64,000 nucleotides of DNA from Mycobacterium sp. GA-2829 (GTDB lineage: Bacteria > Actinomycetota > Actinomycetes > Mycobacteriales > Mycobacteriaceae), in NCBI RefSeq assembly GCF_001499965.1, contig NZ_LQIT01000018.1, positions 1 through 64,000 on the forward strand, written 5' to 3'. The notes below the pieces were generated by a model. It was not told where the DNA came from. It searched no databases and worked only from the letters and a program-made list of their open reading frames with translations. Shown one piece after another: positions 38,606 to 47,475 of the stretch; position 1 is the stretch's first letter, and every line of letters starts with the position of its first letter. The translations under genes were made by a program, and so were the position numbers.

Positions 38606-40032
38606 GCACAGCAGTCGACGTCGCCGTGGTGGGCGCCGGACCGACCGGTCTGACCGCCGCGGGAGACCTGGCCCGCGCGGGCCGCACTGTCGTGGTGCTC
38701 GAGAAGTGGCCGCACCCCAATCCGTCGAGCCGGGCGTTCGCCACGATGGCGCGCACCCTGGAGGTCCTCGACGCCCGCGGGTTGGCCGACGACCTGCTCA
38801 CCCGTGGCCACCGGGCTCCGGGGGTCTCGCTGTTCGCCGGCGCGCGGCTCGATCTCACCCACCTCGACTCGCGGTATCCGTTCGTGCTGGTGACCCCGCA
38901 GACCAACGTCGACGCACTGCTCGCCCGCTACGCGCAGAGCGCGGGCGCCGAGATCCGCCGCGGCGCCGAAGTGGTGGGCCTGGACCAGGACGCCGACGGC
39001 GTGACCGTCACTGCGCGCACCAGCACTGGCGCACAGGAGGTTTGGCGGGCGCAGTACGTCATCGGCGCGGACGGCGCCCACAGCACCGTCCGGGCACTGC
39101 TCGAAGTGGCCTTCCCGGGCAAGACGGTGCTTTCCTCACTGGTCCTCGCTGACGTCAAACTCGCCAACGGGCCGGTCGGCGGCGGATTGAGTGTGGGAAG
39201 CACCCGCGACGTGCTGGGCTTCCTCGCGCCGTACGACCGGCACGACGCCGACGGCTCGTGGTTCCGCGCCATGGTGTGGGATCGGCATCGGCAATTGCCC
39301 GACGATGTGCCCGCCGACCGCGCGGAGATCACCGGCGTTCTCGCCCGGGCATTCCGGACCGATCTGGAGTTGGTGGACATCAGCTGGACGTCGCGATTCC
39401 ACTGCGACGAACGACAAGTCGAGCGGTATCGGCACGGCCGGGTGTTCCTGGCCGGCGACGCCGCACATGTGCACTCCCCCATGGGCGGTCAGGGTATGAA
39501 CACCGGCATCCAGGACGCGGCCAACCTCGCGTGGAAGATCGAGGCGGTGCTCGCCGGCGCCGACGAGAGCCTGCTCGACACCTACCATGACGAACGCCAT
39601 CCGATCGGCAGGCGCGTCCTACGGCAGTCGGGGTTGATGGCGCGCGGGGTCACGCTGCGGCCCCGACCCGCACGACTGCTGCGGAACCTGTTGGCGCCGA
39701 CGATTCTTCGCCTACCTCCTGTCCGGGACACGGTCGCGGGCAGCTTCGCCGGGACCGGTCTGCGGTACCCAGGCGCCGGACCGGTCGGCACCCGCGCAAC
39801 CCAGATCCCGTTGGCGGAGGGCCGCCTGACCGAACTGCTGCGGACGCCGGGTCACGTGTTCATCCGCGAACGCGGCGCCCCGGTCGTCGACGGCTTCGCC
39901 GGACCGCAGGCACAACGTCTCGACGACGGTCCCGCCGTTCTGGTCCGGCCCGACGGCTACATCGCCTGGGTGGGCGATTCGGCAGCGCTACCGGGCATTT
40001 CCGCGAGCACGCAGGCGTTCACCGGAACATGA
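38602..40032 (+). CDS. FAD-dependent aromatic monooxygenase (class A type)
   Basis: The 476-residue protein belongs to the PF01494-type hydroxylases. It has GAGPTG (11-16), the DG motif in VIGADGAHSTVR, and the GD motif in FLAGDAAHVHSPMGGQGMNTGIQDA (about 283-306). The C-terminal thioredoxin-like domain (RLDDGPAVLVRPDGYIAWVG) is typical of the polyketide and rifampicin hydroxylase group (PgaE, Rox). It is likely to hydroxylate an aromatic or drug-like compound with NADPH and O2. GTG start; overlaps both neighbours by 4 nt. TetR regulation suggests an inducible detoxification role. Confidence 0.9.
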   Translation: MSTAVDVAVVGAGPTGLTAAGDLARAGRTVVVLEKWPHPNPSSRAFATMARTLEVLDARGLADDLLTRGHRAPGVSLFAGARLDLTHLDSRYPFVLVTPQTNVDALLARYAQSAGAEIRRGAEVVGLDQDADGVTVTARTSTGAQEVWRAQYVIGADGAHSTVRALLEVAFPGKTVLSSLVLADVKLANGPVGGGLSVGSTRDVLGFLAPYDRHDADGSWFRAMVWDRHRQLPDDVPADRAEITGVLARAFRTDLELVDISWTSRFHCDERQVERYRHGRVFLAGDAAHVHSPMGGQGMNTGIQDAANLAWKIEAVLAGADESLLDTYHDERHPIGRRVLRQSGLMARGVTLRPRPARLLRNLLAPTILRLPPVRDTVAGSFAGTGLRYPGAGPVGTRATQIPLAEGRLTELLRTPGHVFIRERGAPVVDGFAGPQAQRLDDGPAVLVRPDGYIAWVGDSAALPGISASTQAFTGT

Positions 40033-40451
40033 AAAGTAGTGATTCCGTCAGCATCGTGCACGCCTTCTGGGATGAGGTGTGGAACGCGCACGATCCCGAC
40101 GCGGTAGACCGGTTCGTGGCAGAGGATTTCGTCATCGTCAGCGGCGGGGAGACCATCACGGGTCGGGAGGCCTTCAAGGCCTGGGTCGCCGGCTTCCTCG
40201 CGGCTGTCGGCGACCTTCGTCTGGAGGTCAGCGAGACCTTCCAGAATGCAGACGGCAGCCGGGTGGCGTCGCGCTGGGTCTTGACCGGTAAGAACAACGG
40301 GGTCCTCGGCACGACGCCGGACCAACGGGAGATCGCGATGACCGGAACCGCCGTCTGGGCCGTGCGAGACGACGGGGCACTGACCACGAACTGGGTGGAG
40401 CGATCGTCCTGGGAACTGTTCCGGCGACTGGCTCAACCGGCGAGCGCCTAG
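40029..40451 (+). CDS. SnoaL-like / NTF2-fold protein
   Basis: This 140-residue NTF2-like protein shows SIVHAFWDEVWNAHDPDAVDRFVAEDF and a conserved acidic/aromatic core (ALTTNWVERSSWELFRRL). Family members cyclise, hydrate or bind small molecules and often accompany monooxygenases in polyketide-like pathways. Third gene of the TetR-controlled cassette, overlapping the monooxygenase by 4 nt. Its stop shares CTAG with the convergent LLM gene. Confidence 0.85.
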   Translation: MKSSDSVSIVHAFWDEVWNAHDPDAVDRFVAEDFVIVSGGETITGREAFKAWVAGFLAAVGDLRLEVSETFQNADGSRVASRWVLTGKNNGVLGTTPDQREIAMTGTAVWAVRDDGALTTNWVERSSWELFRRLAQPASA

Positions 40452-41278
40452 CCCCGGTATTGCTTCACCATCGCGGCGAATTCGTCCAGCTTGCGCAGGG
40501 ATTCGTCGCGAGGCTTGGTCGGCAGCAGCAGCGCCAACTGCCCGAAGCCGAGGTCCTCTGCGGTGCGCCAGTAATCCGGTTTCGGCGGGGCGCCGAACAT
40601 CGCCAGCGCGACGTCGTGGCCGGCGCCGTCACGCATCTGCTGAACGCGTGCGGTGAGTTGTTCGGTGGGTAGCGGATTGGAGATCCAACCGGCCTGGTGA
40701 CGGATCACGCGTTTGACCGTGGCGTCGGAGTTGCCGCCGATGTAGATCGGCGGATGCGGCTTCTGCACCGGCTTGGGACGGCAGTACGACGAGTCGAAAT
40801 CGACGTATCTGCCGTGGTATTCCGCGGGTTCGTCGGTCCACAGCGCCTTGATCGCCTCGATGCGTTCGTCGAGCAGGGCCCCACGGGTCTTGGGGTCGGT
40901 GCCGTGGTGCCGCAACTCCTCGATGTTCCAGCCCGCGCCGACCCCGAACACGAACCGGCCGCCGGAGATCAGGTCGATGCTCGCCGCTTCCTTGGCGGTG
41001 ACGATCGGGTCGCGCTGGATGAGCAGCGCGATGCCCGTGAACAACTGGATCTTCTCCGTCACCGCCGCGGCGGCGGCGAGGGTGACGAACGGGTCGAGTG
41101 TCCGGTAGTAGACCGACGGCAGATCACCGCCCTCCGGGTAGGGCGATTCGCGACTGGCGGGGATGTGAGTGTGCTCGGCGATCACCAGCGAGGCGAACCC
41201 CCGCTCCTCGATCGCGCGGGCGAGCGTCACCGGATCGATGGTGTCGTCGTTGACGAAGGTCGAGATCCCGAAGTCCAT
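40448..41278 (-). CDS. F420-dependent LLM-class oxidoreductase
   Basis: The 276-residue luciferase-like protein has the N-terminal strand and the segment VIAEHTHIPASRESPYPEGGDLP. The F420-binding-type LISGGRFVFGVGAGWNIEELRHHG loop and PPIYIGGNSDATVKRVIRHQAGW follow. This matches the TIGR03619 type of probable F420-dependent oxidoreductases abundant in mycobacteria. The substrate is unknown. It is convergent with the SnoaL-like gene. Confidence 0.9.
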   Translation of the reverse strand: MDFGISTFVNDDTIDPVTLARAIEERGFASLVIAEHTHIPASRESPYPEGGDLPSVYYRTLDPFVTLAAAAAVTEKIQLFTGIALLIQRDPIVTAKEAASIDLISGGRFVFGVGAGWNIEELRHHGTDPKTRGALLDERIEAIKALWTDEPAEYHGRYVDFDSSYCRPKPVQKPHPPIYIGGNSDATVKRVIRHQAGWISNPLPTEQLTARVQQMRDGAGHDVALAMFGAPPKPDYWRTAEDLGFGQLALLLPTKPRDESLRKLDEFAAMVKQYRG

Positions 41279-41337
41279 CCCGTCATCTCCTCCAGGTGTT
41301 GGTCGCCGTCACCACCGTATGCCCGTTCCGGGCGCGA

Positions 41338-42072
41338 TCATGTCGGCGGGTGATCCCGGTGCACCAGGCGGCGCGCGACGTCGGCCAACGGCGTGTTGCT
41401 GTCCTGCGAGAGCTGCCTCAAGAGCGCGAAGGCCTGGATCGCGTCGACGTTGAAGCGCTCCATGATCATTCCCTTGGCCTGACCGATGATGTCCCGGGTC
41501 GCCAGCGCGCTGTGCAGTTGATCCGTGCGCCGGGCGCCGGCCAATCCGATCGCCGCATGGGTGGCCAGCACGAGCGCCTGCTCCTCGACGTCATGCGCGA
41601 TCCCGCCCGGTCGCTCCGAGTAGAGGTTGAGCGCGCCGAGTTCGTGCTCGTTGGTGAACAGCTGTATCGACAGCGATGAGCGGACCGGTGTCTCCGCGAG
41701 CAGAGCAGACACGAACTTCGGCCACCGGTTCTCGCGGTGGAAGTCGTCGACCCGGACGGTGTGGCGGTCCCAGATCGATTCCAGACACGGCCCCTCGCCG
41801 AACCTGTCCTGCAGCGCGTCCACCGTCCGCGGCACCTCACCGGTCGGTGCAATAGAGCGCGTTCTTCGGCTGCGGCCCTCGACGAGCGTGACACCCGCGT
41901 GGTCGACACCCGACAGCATCTCCGTGGCGCCTCGGGTCACCTCCAGCAGCAGCGCATCGACCTCGAACGTGCCGACCTGATGGCTGTGCAGGGAGCGTGC
42001 CAGCTCGGCGATGGCGGCGTCCAGTCGCTGCCGGAGCTCTGTATCGTCCACGATCCCGCCTTTCGACAGCAC
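41338..42072 (-). CDS. GAF and ANTAR domain protein (RNA-binding antiterminator type)
   Basis: The 244-residue protein has an N-terminal GAF sensor domain (residues about 35-180, with the FGEGPCLESIWDRHTVRVDD core). A C-terminal ANTAR domain (about 188-240) includes RDIIGQAKGMIMERFNVDAIQAFALL and the ending LADVARRLV. ANTAR domains bind tandem RNA hairpins and prevent termination, so it probably senses a small ligand or redox state and acts on transcripts elsewhere. GTG at 42072 is the first start; GTG at 42051 (preceded by AAAGGCGGG) is an alternative. Confidence 0.92.
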   Translation of the reverse strand: MLSKGGIVDDTELRQRLDAAIAELARSLHSHQVGTFEVDALLLEVTRGATEMLSGVDHAGVTLVEGRSRRTRSIAPTGEVPRTVDALQDRFGEGPCLESIWDRHTVRVDDFHRENRWPKFVSALLAETPVRSSLSIQLFTNEHELGALNLYSERPGGIAHDVEEQALVLATHAAIGLAGARRTDQLHSALATRDIIGQAKGMIMERFNVDAIQAFALLRQLSQDSNTPLADVARRLVHRDHPPT

Positions 42073-42112
42073 TGCGGCCAGCGTAAGCCAGCACCTGCTG
42101 CCGTGTGCGGCG

Positions 42113-43447
42113 TCAGGGTCGAACCGTCTCCGGCAACAACGCGACGCAGACCAGGCTGACCAGTGCCAGACCGCCCATCATCGCGGCCACCGCCCAACTC
42201 CCGAACGATGCCGTCAGCAGCGGCGACACCACCGGCGGTACCGCGCCGCCGAGGATGCCGCCGGCGTTGAGCACCATTGCCGCCCCGGTGTAGCGGTACC
42301 GTGCCGCGAACAACTCCGGGATGAACGCGGCCAGTGGACCCATGCAGAACCCGATGACCGCGTAGGTGGTCACCAGCGCAACGGCGAACACGAACTCGCT
42401 GTGCACCTCGATCACCGGGAAGATCAGCACCGACCAGGGCAGCGCCACCGCGAAACCCAGCCCGAGCATCCGTCGCCGCCCGTGGGTGTCACTGAGGATC
42501 GCCGAGCACGCCGCGCACCCGACCGCGCACAGCCCGCCGATGACGCCCACGAGCAGCACCAGGCTCATCGGATACCCCATGTGGGCAGCGGCGTAGTGGG
42601 TGAAGAACGTTCCCGCCTGGTACACCAGCATCGGCACGCACGTCGCCGCACCCGCGGCCAGCAAGACCCGGCCGCCCTGTTCGCGGAAGAGCGCGACCAG
42701 CGGTATGCCGCCGTGCGATTGCGTTGCGGCATCGGCGCTTTCGGTGAGTGCGGGGGTTTCGGGAACCCGCATCCGGATGTAGAAGGCGGTGGCGATGAGC
42801 ACCGCACTGAGCAGGAACGGGATGCGCCAACCCCATTGCAGGAACTGCGAACTCGTCTCGCCGAAGGCAAAGTGCACCCCGAGGAAGACGAGGTTGGCCA
42901 GCATCAGCGCCGTACCGAGGCCGAGTTGCGTGAACATGCCGTAGTAGCCGCGCCGGTCGGCTGGCGCGTGCTCGGCGCTGAGCAGTGCCGAGCCCGCCCA
43001 CTCGCCGCCGACGGCGAAACCCTGGACCAGACGCAGGGTGATCAGCAGAAGCGGTGCGGCGACGCCGATGGTCTCGGTGCTGGGGATCAGCCCGACGCCC
43101 ACCGTCGCGATGCCCATCATCAGCAGGGTGATCACCAGGACGTGTTTGCGCCCGATCCGGTCACCGAAGTGGCCGAAGACCGCCGCACCCACAGGCCGGG
43201 ACACGAACGCCGCCGCGAACGTGCCCAGCGAGGCGGTGGTCGCCATGACGTGGCTGAGTTCCGGGAAGAACACGGTGGGGAAAACCAGCGCGGCTGCCGT
43301 GCCGTAGATGAAGAAGTCGTAGAACTCGATCGCCGAACCGATGTACGCCGCGCGCGAGACGTGCCGCAGTGATGCCTTGCTCTGGTGCGCAACCGTCTCG
43401 CTCGCGCGACGATCGGTGTCCACCCCCCATGTGTCCATGGCGGACAT
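42113..43447 (-). CDS. MFS transporter, metabolite:H+ symporter type
   Basis: The 444-residue protein has 12 predicted hydrophobic helices. The family signatures are IGSAIEFYDFFIYGTAAALVF in helix 1 and GHFGDRIGRKHVLV in the loop after helix 2. RLVQGFAVGGEWAGSALLSAEHAP lies in helices 4-5. This matches the MHS group (ShiA, ProP, KgtP), importers of organic acids, betaine or shikimate. It lies 17 bp after the hypothetical gene on the same strand. The cargo cannot be predicted. Confidence 0.92.
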   Translation of the reverse strand: MSAMDTWGVDTDRRASETVAHQSKASLRHVSRAAYIGSAIEFYDFFIYGTAAALVFPTVFFPELSHVMATTASLGTFAAAFVSRPVGAAVFGHFGDRIGRKHVLVITLLMMGIATVGVGLIPSTETIGVAAPLLLITLRLVQGFAVGGEWAGSALLSAEHAPADRRGYYGMFTQLGLGTALMLANLVFLGVHFAFGETSSQFLQWGWRIPFLLSAVLIATAFYIRMRVPETPALTESADAATQSHGGIPLVALFREQGGRVLLAAGAATCVPMLVYQAGTFFTHYAAAHMGYPMSLVLLVGVIGGLCAVGCAACSAILSDTHGRRRMLGLGFAVALPWSVLIFPVIEVHSEFVFAVALVTTYAVIGFCMGPLAAFIPELFAARYRYTGAAMVLNAGGILGGAVPPVVSPLLTASFGSWAVAAMMGGLALVSLVCVALLPETVRP

Positions 43448-43465
43448 AGTGACATGTTTGCAATT

Positions 43466-44611
43466 TCAACGTGGCCGGTTGAGCACGGAGTCGCGGTACT
43501 GCTCGGCGGAACCGTCGATGGCGGCGAGGGCTTCGGCGGTGAGCTCGTCGCGAATGCCGGATTCGGCGTGCGCGAACGGTACGAAGGCGCGCAGCATGTC
43601 GGGCACGTCGAGGCGCGCCTGTGCCGGCACGGTGTCGTCGACGCTCAGCGGCGCGTTGAGCAGTCTTGTCAGCCGCGCCTCACTCCATCGCGTCGGATCA
43701 CCGGTGCCGGCCTGCGCGCACCGCACCAGGAGGTCGCGGTGCTGCGGGTCGTCGAACGGCATTCCGGCCGGTGACCGGAGGAAGCGGTCGCAAAACTCCG
43801 CGGTCCGGGCCACAGTCCATTGCCGCACAAGGAAATCCGTGCCACCGGCCGGCATCAACCGGGTCATCCATCGCACCAGCGCCCGCGAGGCGGGCCACGT
43901 CTCCGAGCCGGTGGCCGTGATCACCGGTTGGTCGAGCGACTGCTGTAGTGCGGCACGGGCGTCGGCGAGGTCGACGTCGGCGAAGGTCGTGTCCGGATCG
44001 GTGTTGTTCGCGCGGGCGACGTCGAGCACGGTCTCGATCGAGTCCGGCACGAAGAACGCGTCACCGATCGCCGACCCGTTCAGGTGGTCGATCGACGCCG
44101 CGCATGTCATCTCGTGCCCGTCGGCGAACCGGACACCGAGGATCAGTTCATCGCCGTCGCCCACCACGTGCGTCATCCGCACGGCCCGATACACCTGTAC
44201 GTCACTCAGTGCGGTCAGCCAGCGCGGCAAGGTGTCGTCGCGTGCAGCGACGGTCCGGCGGCAGGCGGCGCGCACCTCGTCGTCGTCGATGAGCAGTTCC
44301 CCCAGTGCGGCCAGCAGCGCCGTCGACTCCTCGGTCCGGACCTCGCCGAAGGCAGCGACGAGGTCACCGATACTCGGCGACTGTTCCTCGGGCCTCTGCA
44401 GGGGTTGCGGGGTGGTCCCCAGGATCAGCACGCCGGCGAAGCCGAGCAACGGCAGCGGATGACCCGCGTCGAGCGCCTCGCGAACCTCCCCGAGCAGTGG
44501 GGTTTCCTCGTCGCCCTCCGTCACGGCGGATGCCTGTTCGCGGGCGCGCCTGCGGTCGGCGTCGCGCCGCGCCTGCTTGGCATCTCTGCGTCTGCGTCCG
44601 TCGCCGCTCAT
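43466..44611 (-). CDS. Conserved hypothetical protein
   Basis: This 381-residue soluble protein begins with a highly basic, coiled-coil-like segment (RRRRDAKQARRDADRRRAREQ). The main region is acidic with no recognisable enzyme motif, and includes LPLLGFAGVLILGTTPQPLQ and DELILGVRFADGHEMTCAASIDH. It resembles mycobacterial conserved hypotheticals of unknown function. ATG at 44611 was chosen because upstream in-frame codons lie in non-coding sequence of different character. It may be co-transcribed with the MFS gene that follows 17 bp later. Confidence 0.75.
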   Translation of the reverse strand: MSGDGRRRRDAKQARRDADRRRAREQASAVTEGDEETPLLGEVREALDAGHPLPLLGFAGVLILGTTPQPLQRPEEQSPSIGDLVAAFGEVRTEESTALLAALGELLIDDDEVRAACRRTVAARDDTLPRWLTALSDVQVYRAVRMTHVVGDGDELILGVRFADGHEMTCAASIDHLNGSAIGDAFFVPDSIETVLDVARANNTDPDTTFADVDLADARAALQQSLDQPVITATGSETWPASRALVRWMTRLMPAGGTDFLVRQWTVARTAEFCDRFLRSPAGMPFDDPQHRDLLVRCAQAGTGDPTRWSEARLTRLLNAPLSVDDTVPAQARLDVPDMLRAFVPFAHAESGIRDELTAEALAAIDGSAEQYRDSVLNRPR

Positions 44612-44874
44612 GGCCGCACCGTACTCGGTCCGGGCGCACCTCGAAGCGTCGGCCGAGCGGCCGCGCCCTATCGTAGAACCGATATTAACAACAGGCCGCA
44701 TAGGGCGGTGGAGCACTCGAGTTCCTGGCTCGCCGTTCACAATCGGCACCGAAGATGCACTCGTAACCGAGATGGAGTATCCGTCCGAGACTCCCAACCC
44801 TCCGTGCCCACTGAACTACAATCATGGTTCACGAAGCCGGAGACCGCTTCGCGGCCCCAGGGGAGGACGCCGAC

Positions 44875-46062
44875 GTGGCACAGCCCGTTCGCCAGCACGC
44901 GCGGAGCTCTGTGCGCAAGGTGCAACTGTCCCAGGCCGCCGCCCGCCTGTTCACCGAACGGGGCTACCACAACGTCAGCATGGACGACGTCGCCTCAGCG
45001 GTCGGGCTGACCGGACCCGCCCTCTACCGGCACTTCCGCAAGAAGCGCGACATCCTCGCGCAGGCCGTCTCGGAGCAGTTAGCCGCGGTGGCGGACGTCG
45101 CCGTGCGCGCGGTCGAGGCGGATCTGGAACCGCGCGAGCGCTCGGCGATGTTCCTCTCCGAGCTCGCCGACCTGGTGCTGGACCGTGAAGAGGCACTGCT
45201 GTGGAAGCGGGAGCGTCGTCAGCTCTCCCCTGCCGAGCAGGAGGAGTTCCGCGCCAAGCTCAACGAGGTGCTCCGGCTGACCATCCAGGCGCTGGGCCTC
45301 GGAGACGGCGGCGAGACGCCGACCGGTGACGCCGAGTTGCGGGCGTGGAGTGTGCTGGCCGTGTACTCGAGCCAGTCCCCCGCGCCCAAACGGGTGGAGC
45401 ACGCGTCGGCCCGACGCATCCTGCAGACGATGGGCCAGAACGTGCTGGCGTGCGAACTCGACGGCGCCGCAACGTCGTCGAGGCCCCCGCTGGCTCCACC
45501 GCGGCGTCCCCCCGGCCGTCGTGAGCGCATCCTGAGCACCGCGACCCGGCTGTTCCACGCCCGGAGCTACCACGCGGTGGGTATCGAGGAGATCGCAGCG
45601 GAGTCCGACACCGCGATCGCGACGTTCTACCAACACTTCACCGGTAAGGCCGAACTGCTGCAGGCGGTGCTCCACCGCGGCGCCGAGGGTGTGCACTACG
45701 TGACCAATCACCGTCTGGCCGCGGCCAAGACACCGCAGGAGGTGATCGACACCATCGCCTGCACCCTCATCGAACTTGCCCTCGGTCCGCACCAGCCGAT
45801 TCTGGCGATCCTCGCCGCCGATCTGATCTACCTTCCGGAGAAGGCGCAGGAAGCGATCCGGACGAGTCAGCGCGAGTACATCGACGAATGGGTCGCCGCG
45901 ATCAACGGTGTGCGTCCTGACATCTCGACCCACCATGCTCGGTTGCTCGCGCGGGCGTCCATCGGCCTGGTCACTGACATCGCCCAGACGGAGAGCATGC
46001 GCAACCGCCCGGGCATCGCCGGCGAACTACACCGGTTGGTGTCGGCGGTTCTCGCCGGCTGA
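44875..46062 (+). CDS. Double-TetR (Mce3R-type) transcriptional regulator 1
   Basis: The polypeptide contains two complete TetR DNA-binding domains. The first is near residues 13-65 (LFTERGYHNVSMDDVASAVG then LTGPALYRHFRKK). The second is near 215-268 (LFHARSYHAVGIEEIAAESD then TAIATFYQHFTGK). Each is followed by a ligand-type domain. The architecture equals Mce3R of M. tuberculosis, which represses lipid-transport genes. GTG at 44875, with GGGGAGGA 7 bp upstream, was preferred to the ATG at 44824, which lacks a ribosome-binding sequence. The 263 bp upstream holds no gene. A second such regulator follows. Confidence 0.88.
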   Translation: MAQPVRQHARSSVRKVQLSQAAARLFTERGYHNVSMDDVASAVGLTGPALYRHFRKKRDILAQAVSEQLAAVADVAVRAVEADLEPRERSAMFLSELADLVLDREEALLWKRERRQLSPAEQEEFRAKLNEVLRLTIQALGLGDGGETPTGDAELRAWSVLAVYSSQSPAPKRVEHASARRILQTMGQNVLACELDGAATSSRPPLAPPRRPPGRRERILSTATRLFHARSYHAVGIEEIAAESDTAIATFYQHFTGKAELLQAVLHRGAEGVHYVTNHRLAAAKTPQEVIDTIACTLIELALGPHQPILAILAADLIYLPEKAQEAIRTSQREYIDEWVAAINGVRPDISTHHARLLARASIGLVTDIAQTESMRNRPGIAGELHRLVSAVLAG

Positions 46063-46207
46063 GCCCGGCGGCGAGCAGGCGTGCACTCTGCGGCGCGGAC
46101 ACGAGCGCCGGCCAGCTCTGGGATGCGAATAGCGCTGTCCCACACCATATCCTGCGCTTTTCGGGATCCTGAGGCACCGGATGGGCGATCCGAGAGCGCG
46201 CAGATGC

Positions 46208-46219
46208 GAAACTTGTTTC
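46208..46219 (+). promoter_or_regulatory. Palindrome abutting the start of double-TetR 2
   Basis: GAAACTTGTTTC (arms GAAAC/GTTTC) ends directly before the ATG at 46220. A dimeric TetR-type regulator bound here would block translation initiation and transcription, so autoregulation is likely. Confidence 0.5.
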
Positions 46220-47455
46220 ATGCCCCGGGGTGAGATGCCACGATCGACCGCGGTGCGCGCGGAGGCGGTGAAAGCGACGCTTCGGTCGTCGGCACGTGGG
46301 CGCCACCGCACCGAGCAGGTCGCCCGCGCCGCGGCGCACCTGTTCCAGGACTACGGCTACCAGAATGTCAGCATCGACCGCATCGGTGCGGCGGTCGGTC
46401 TCACCGGACCTGCGGTGTACCGGCACTTCAAGGGCAAGCACGACATCCTGGTGCATGCGTTGATGAGTCAGGTCCACCTCGTCGAAGAACTCCACACCGT
46501 CAGCGACGCCCAGGGCACCACCGCCCTCGAGCAGTTTCAGCTCCTTCTCGCCGGATTCGGCGACATCACCGCCAACGGCAACGAGGCCACGCTGTGGCGG
46601 CGGGAGCGGCGCCATCTCGAAGCGGCCGAACGCGCGGTGTTCAGTCAGCACTTCGACGAGAACCAAGAGCGCATCACCGCCAAGATCCTCGCGGTCAAGC
46701 CGGAGATGAACGAGCAGAAGGCCGAATTGCTCGGATTCGCCGTGCTGGCCATGTACTCGAACACCCCGAACTTCCGGGGCACCCTTTCCTCCGACCGCCT
46801 ACAGGAGATCCAGTCCATGTCGGCCTGGGCGATCATCGACTGCGAACTGCCCGACCCGACCGCCGACACCGCACCGGCACCTGACCTCGGGCAGCGGCAA
46901 CCCGCGGGCCGGCGCGAGCGGATCATCGACGCCGCCGCACGCCTGTTCACCGAGCGAGGCTTCTACGACGTGCACATCGACGACGTCGCCAAAGCGGCGG
47001 AAATGTCGACCGCGACGCTGTACCAATACGTGGGCAGCAAGTCGGAGGTGCTGCGCGCGGTCCTCGAACGCGGCGCCGAGGGTCTGCTCTACGTCACCTC
47101 CGACGCGTTGGCTTACGCGTTCACCCCGGAACAGGCGCTCGACGCGCTGATCACCACCTACGTCCGCCAGGCGCTCGGGGTGTACGGGCGGATCATGTAC
47201 ATCCTCGCCACGGACCTGCTGTACCTGCCCGAGGAGGAGCAGTCCGCACTGCGAAACGCTCAGCGCGAGTACGTCGCCGAGTGGGTCGAGGTCACCGAGG
47301 CGTTGTCCGACAGCGTCACCGCCGCCGATGCGCGCGCACTCACGCAGGCGGCGATCGGCGTCGTCACCGACATCTCGCAGAACCCGCGGCTGCGGCAGCG
47401 GCCCGGCATCGCCGACGAACTCGCCGCGTTGATGCGCGCGATCGTGGTGCCGTGA
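46220..47455 (+). CDS. Double-TetR (Mce3R-type) transcriptional regulator 2
   Basis: A second two-domain TetR protein (411 residues): HTH 1 near residues 36-75 (LFQDYGYQNVSIDRIGAAVG then LTGPAVYRHFKGK) and HTH 2 near 240-285 (LFTERGFYDVHIDDVAKAAE then MSTATLYQYVGSK). Both halves clearly align with those of the preceding gene: AVLERGAEGLLYVTSDAL and AVLHRGAEGVHYVTNHRL, or VTDISQNPRLRQRPGIADEL and VTDIAQTESMRNRPGIAGEL. The two genes are therefore tandem paralogues. ATG at 46220 lies 158 bp after the first gene; a second ATG at 46235 is possible. Confidence 0.88.
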   Translation: MPRGEMPRSTAVRAEAVKATLRSSARGRHRTEQVARAAAHLFQDYGYQNVSIDRIGAAVGLTGPAVYRHFKGKHDILVHALMSQVHLVEELHTVSDAQGTTALEQFQLLLAGFGDITANGNEATLWRRERRHLEAAERAVFSQHFDENQERITAKILAVKPEMNEQKAELLGFAVLAMYSNTPNFRGTLSSDRLQEIQSMSAWAIIDCELPDPTADTAPAPDLGQRQPAGRRERIIDAAARLFTERGFYDVHIDDVAKAAEMSTATLYQYVGSKSEVLRAVLERGAEGLLYVTSDALAYAFTPEQALDALITTYVRQALGVYGRIMYILATDLLYLPEEEQSALRNAQREYVAEWVEVTEALSDSVTAADARALTQAAIGVVTDISQNPRLRQRPGIADELAALMRAIVVP

Positions 47456-47475
47456 ACGGCCCTGCTTCGTGACTG

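Noticed and set aside
44700..44823. Possible tRNA-like segment (GTTCAG-type words on the minus strand)
   Set aside because: No cloverleaf, no T-loop consensus and no discriminator could be built.
44824..44874. ATG 44824 as the start of double-TetR 1
   Set aside because: It lacks a ribosome-binding sequence, while GTG 44875 has GGGGAGGA at good spacing and matches the usual N-terminus; the longer form is not excluded.
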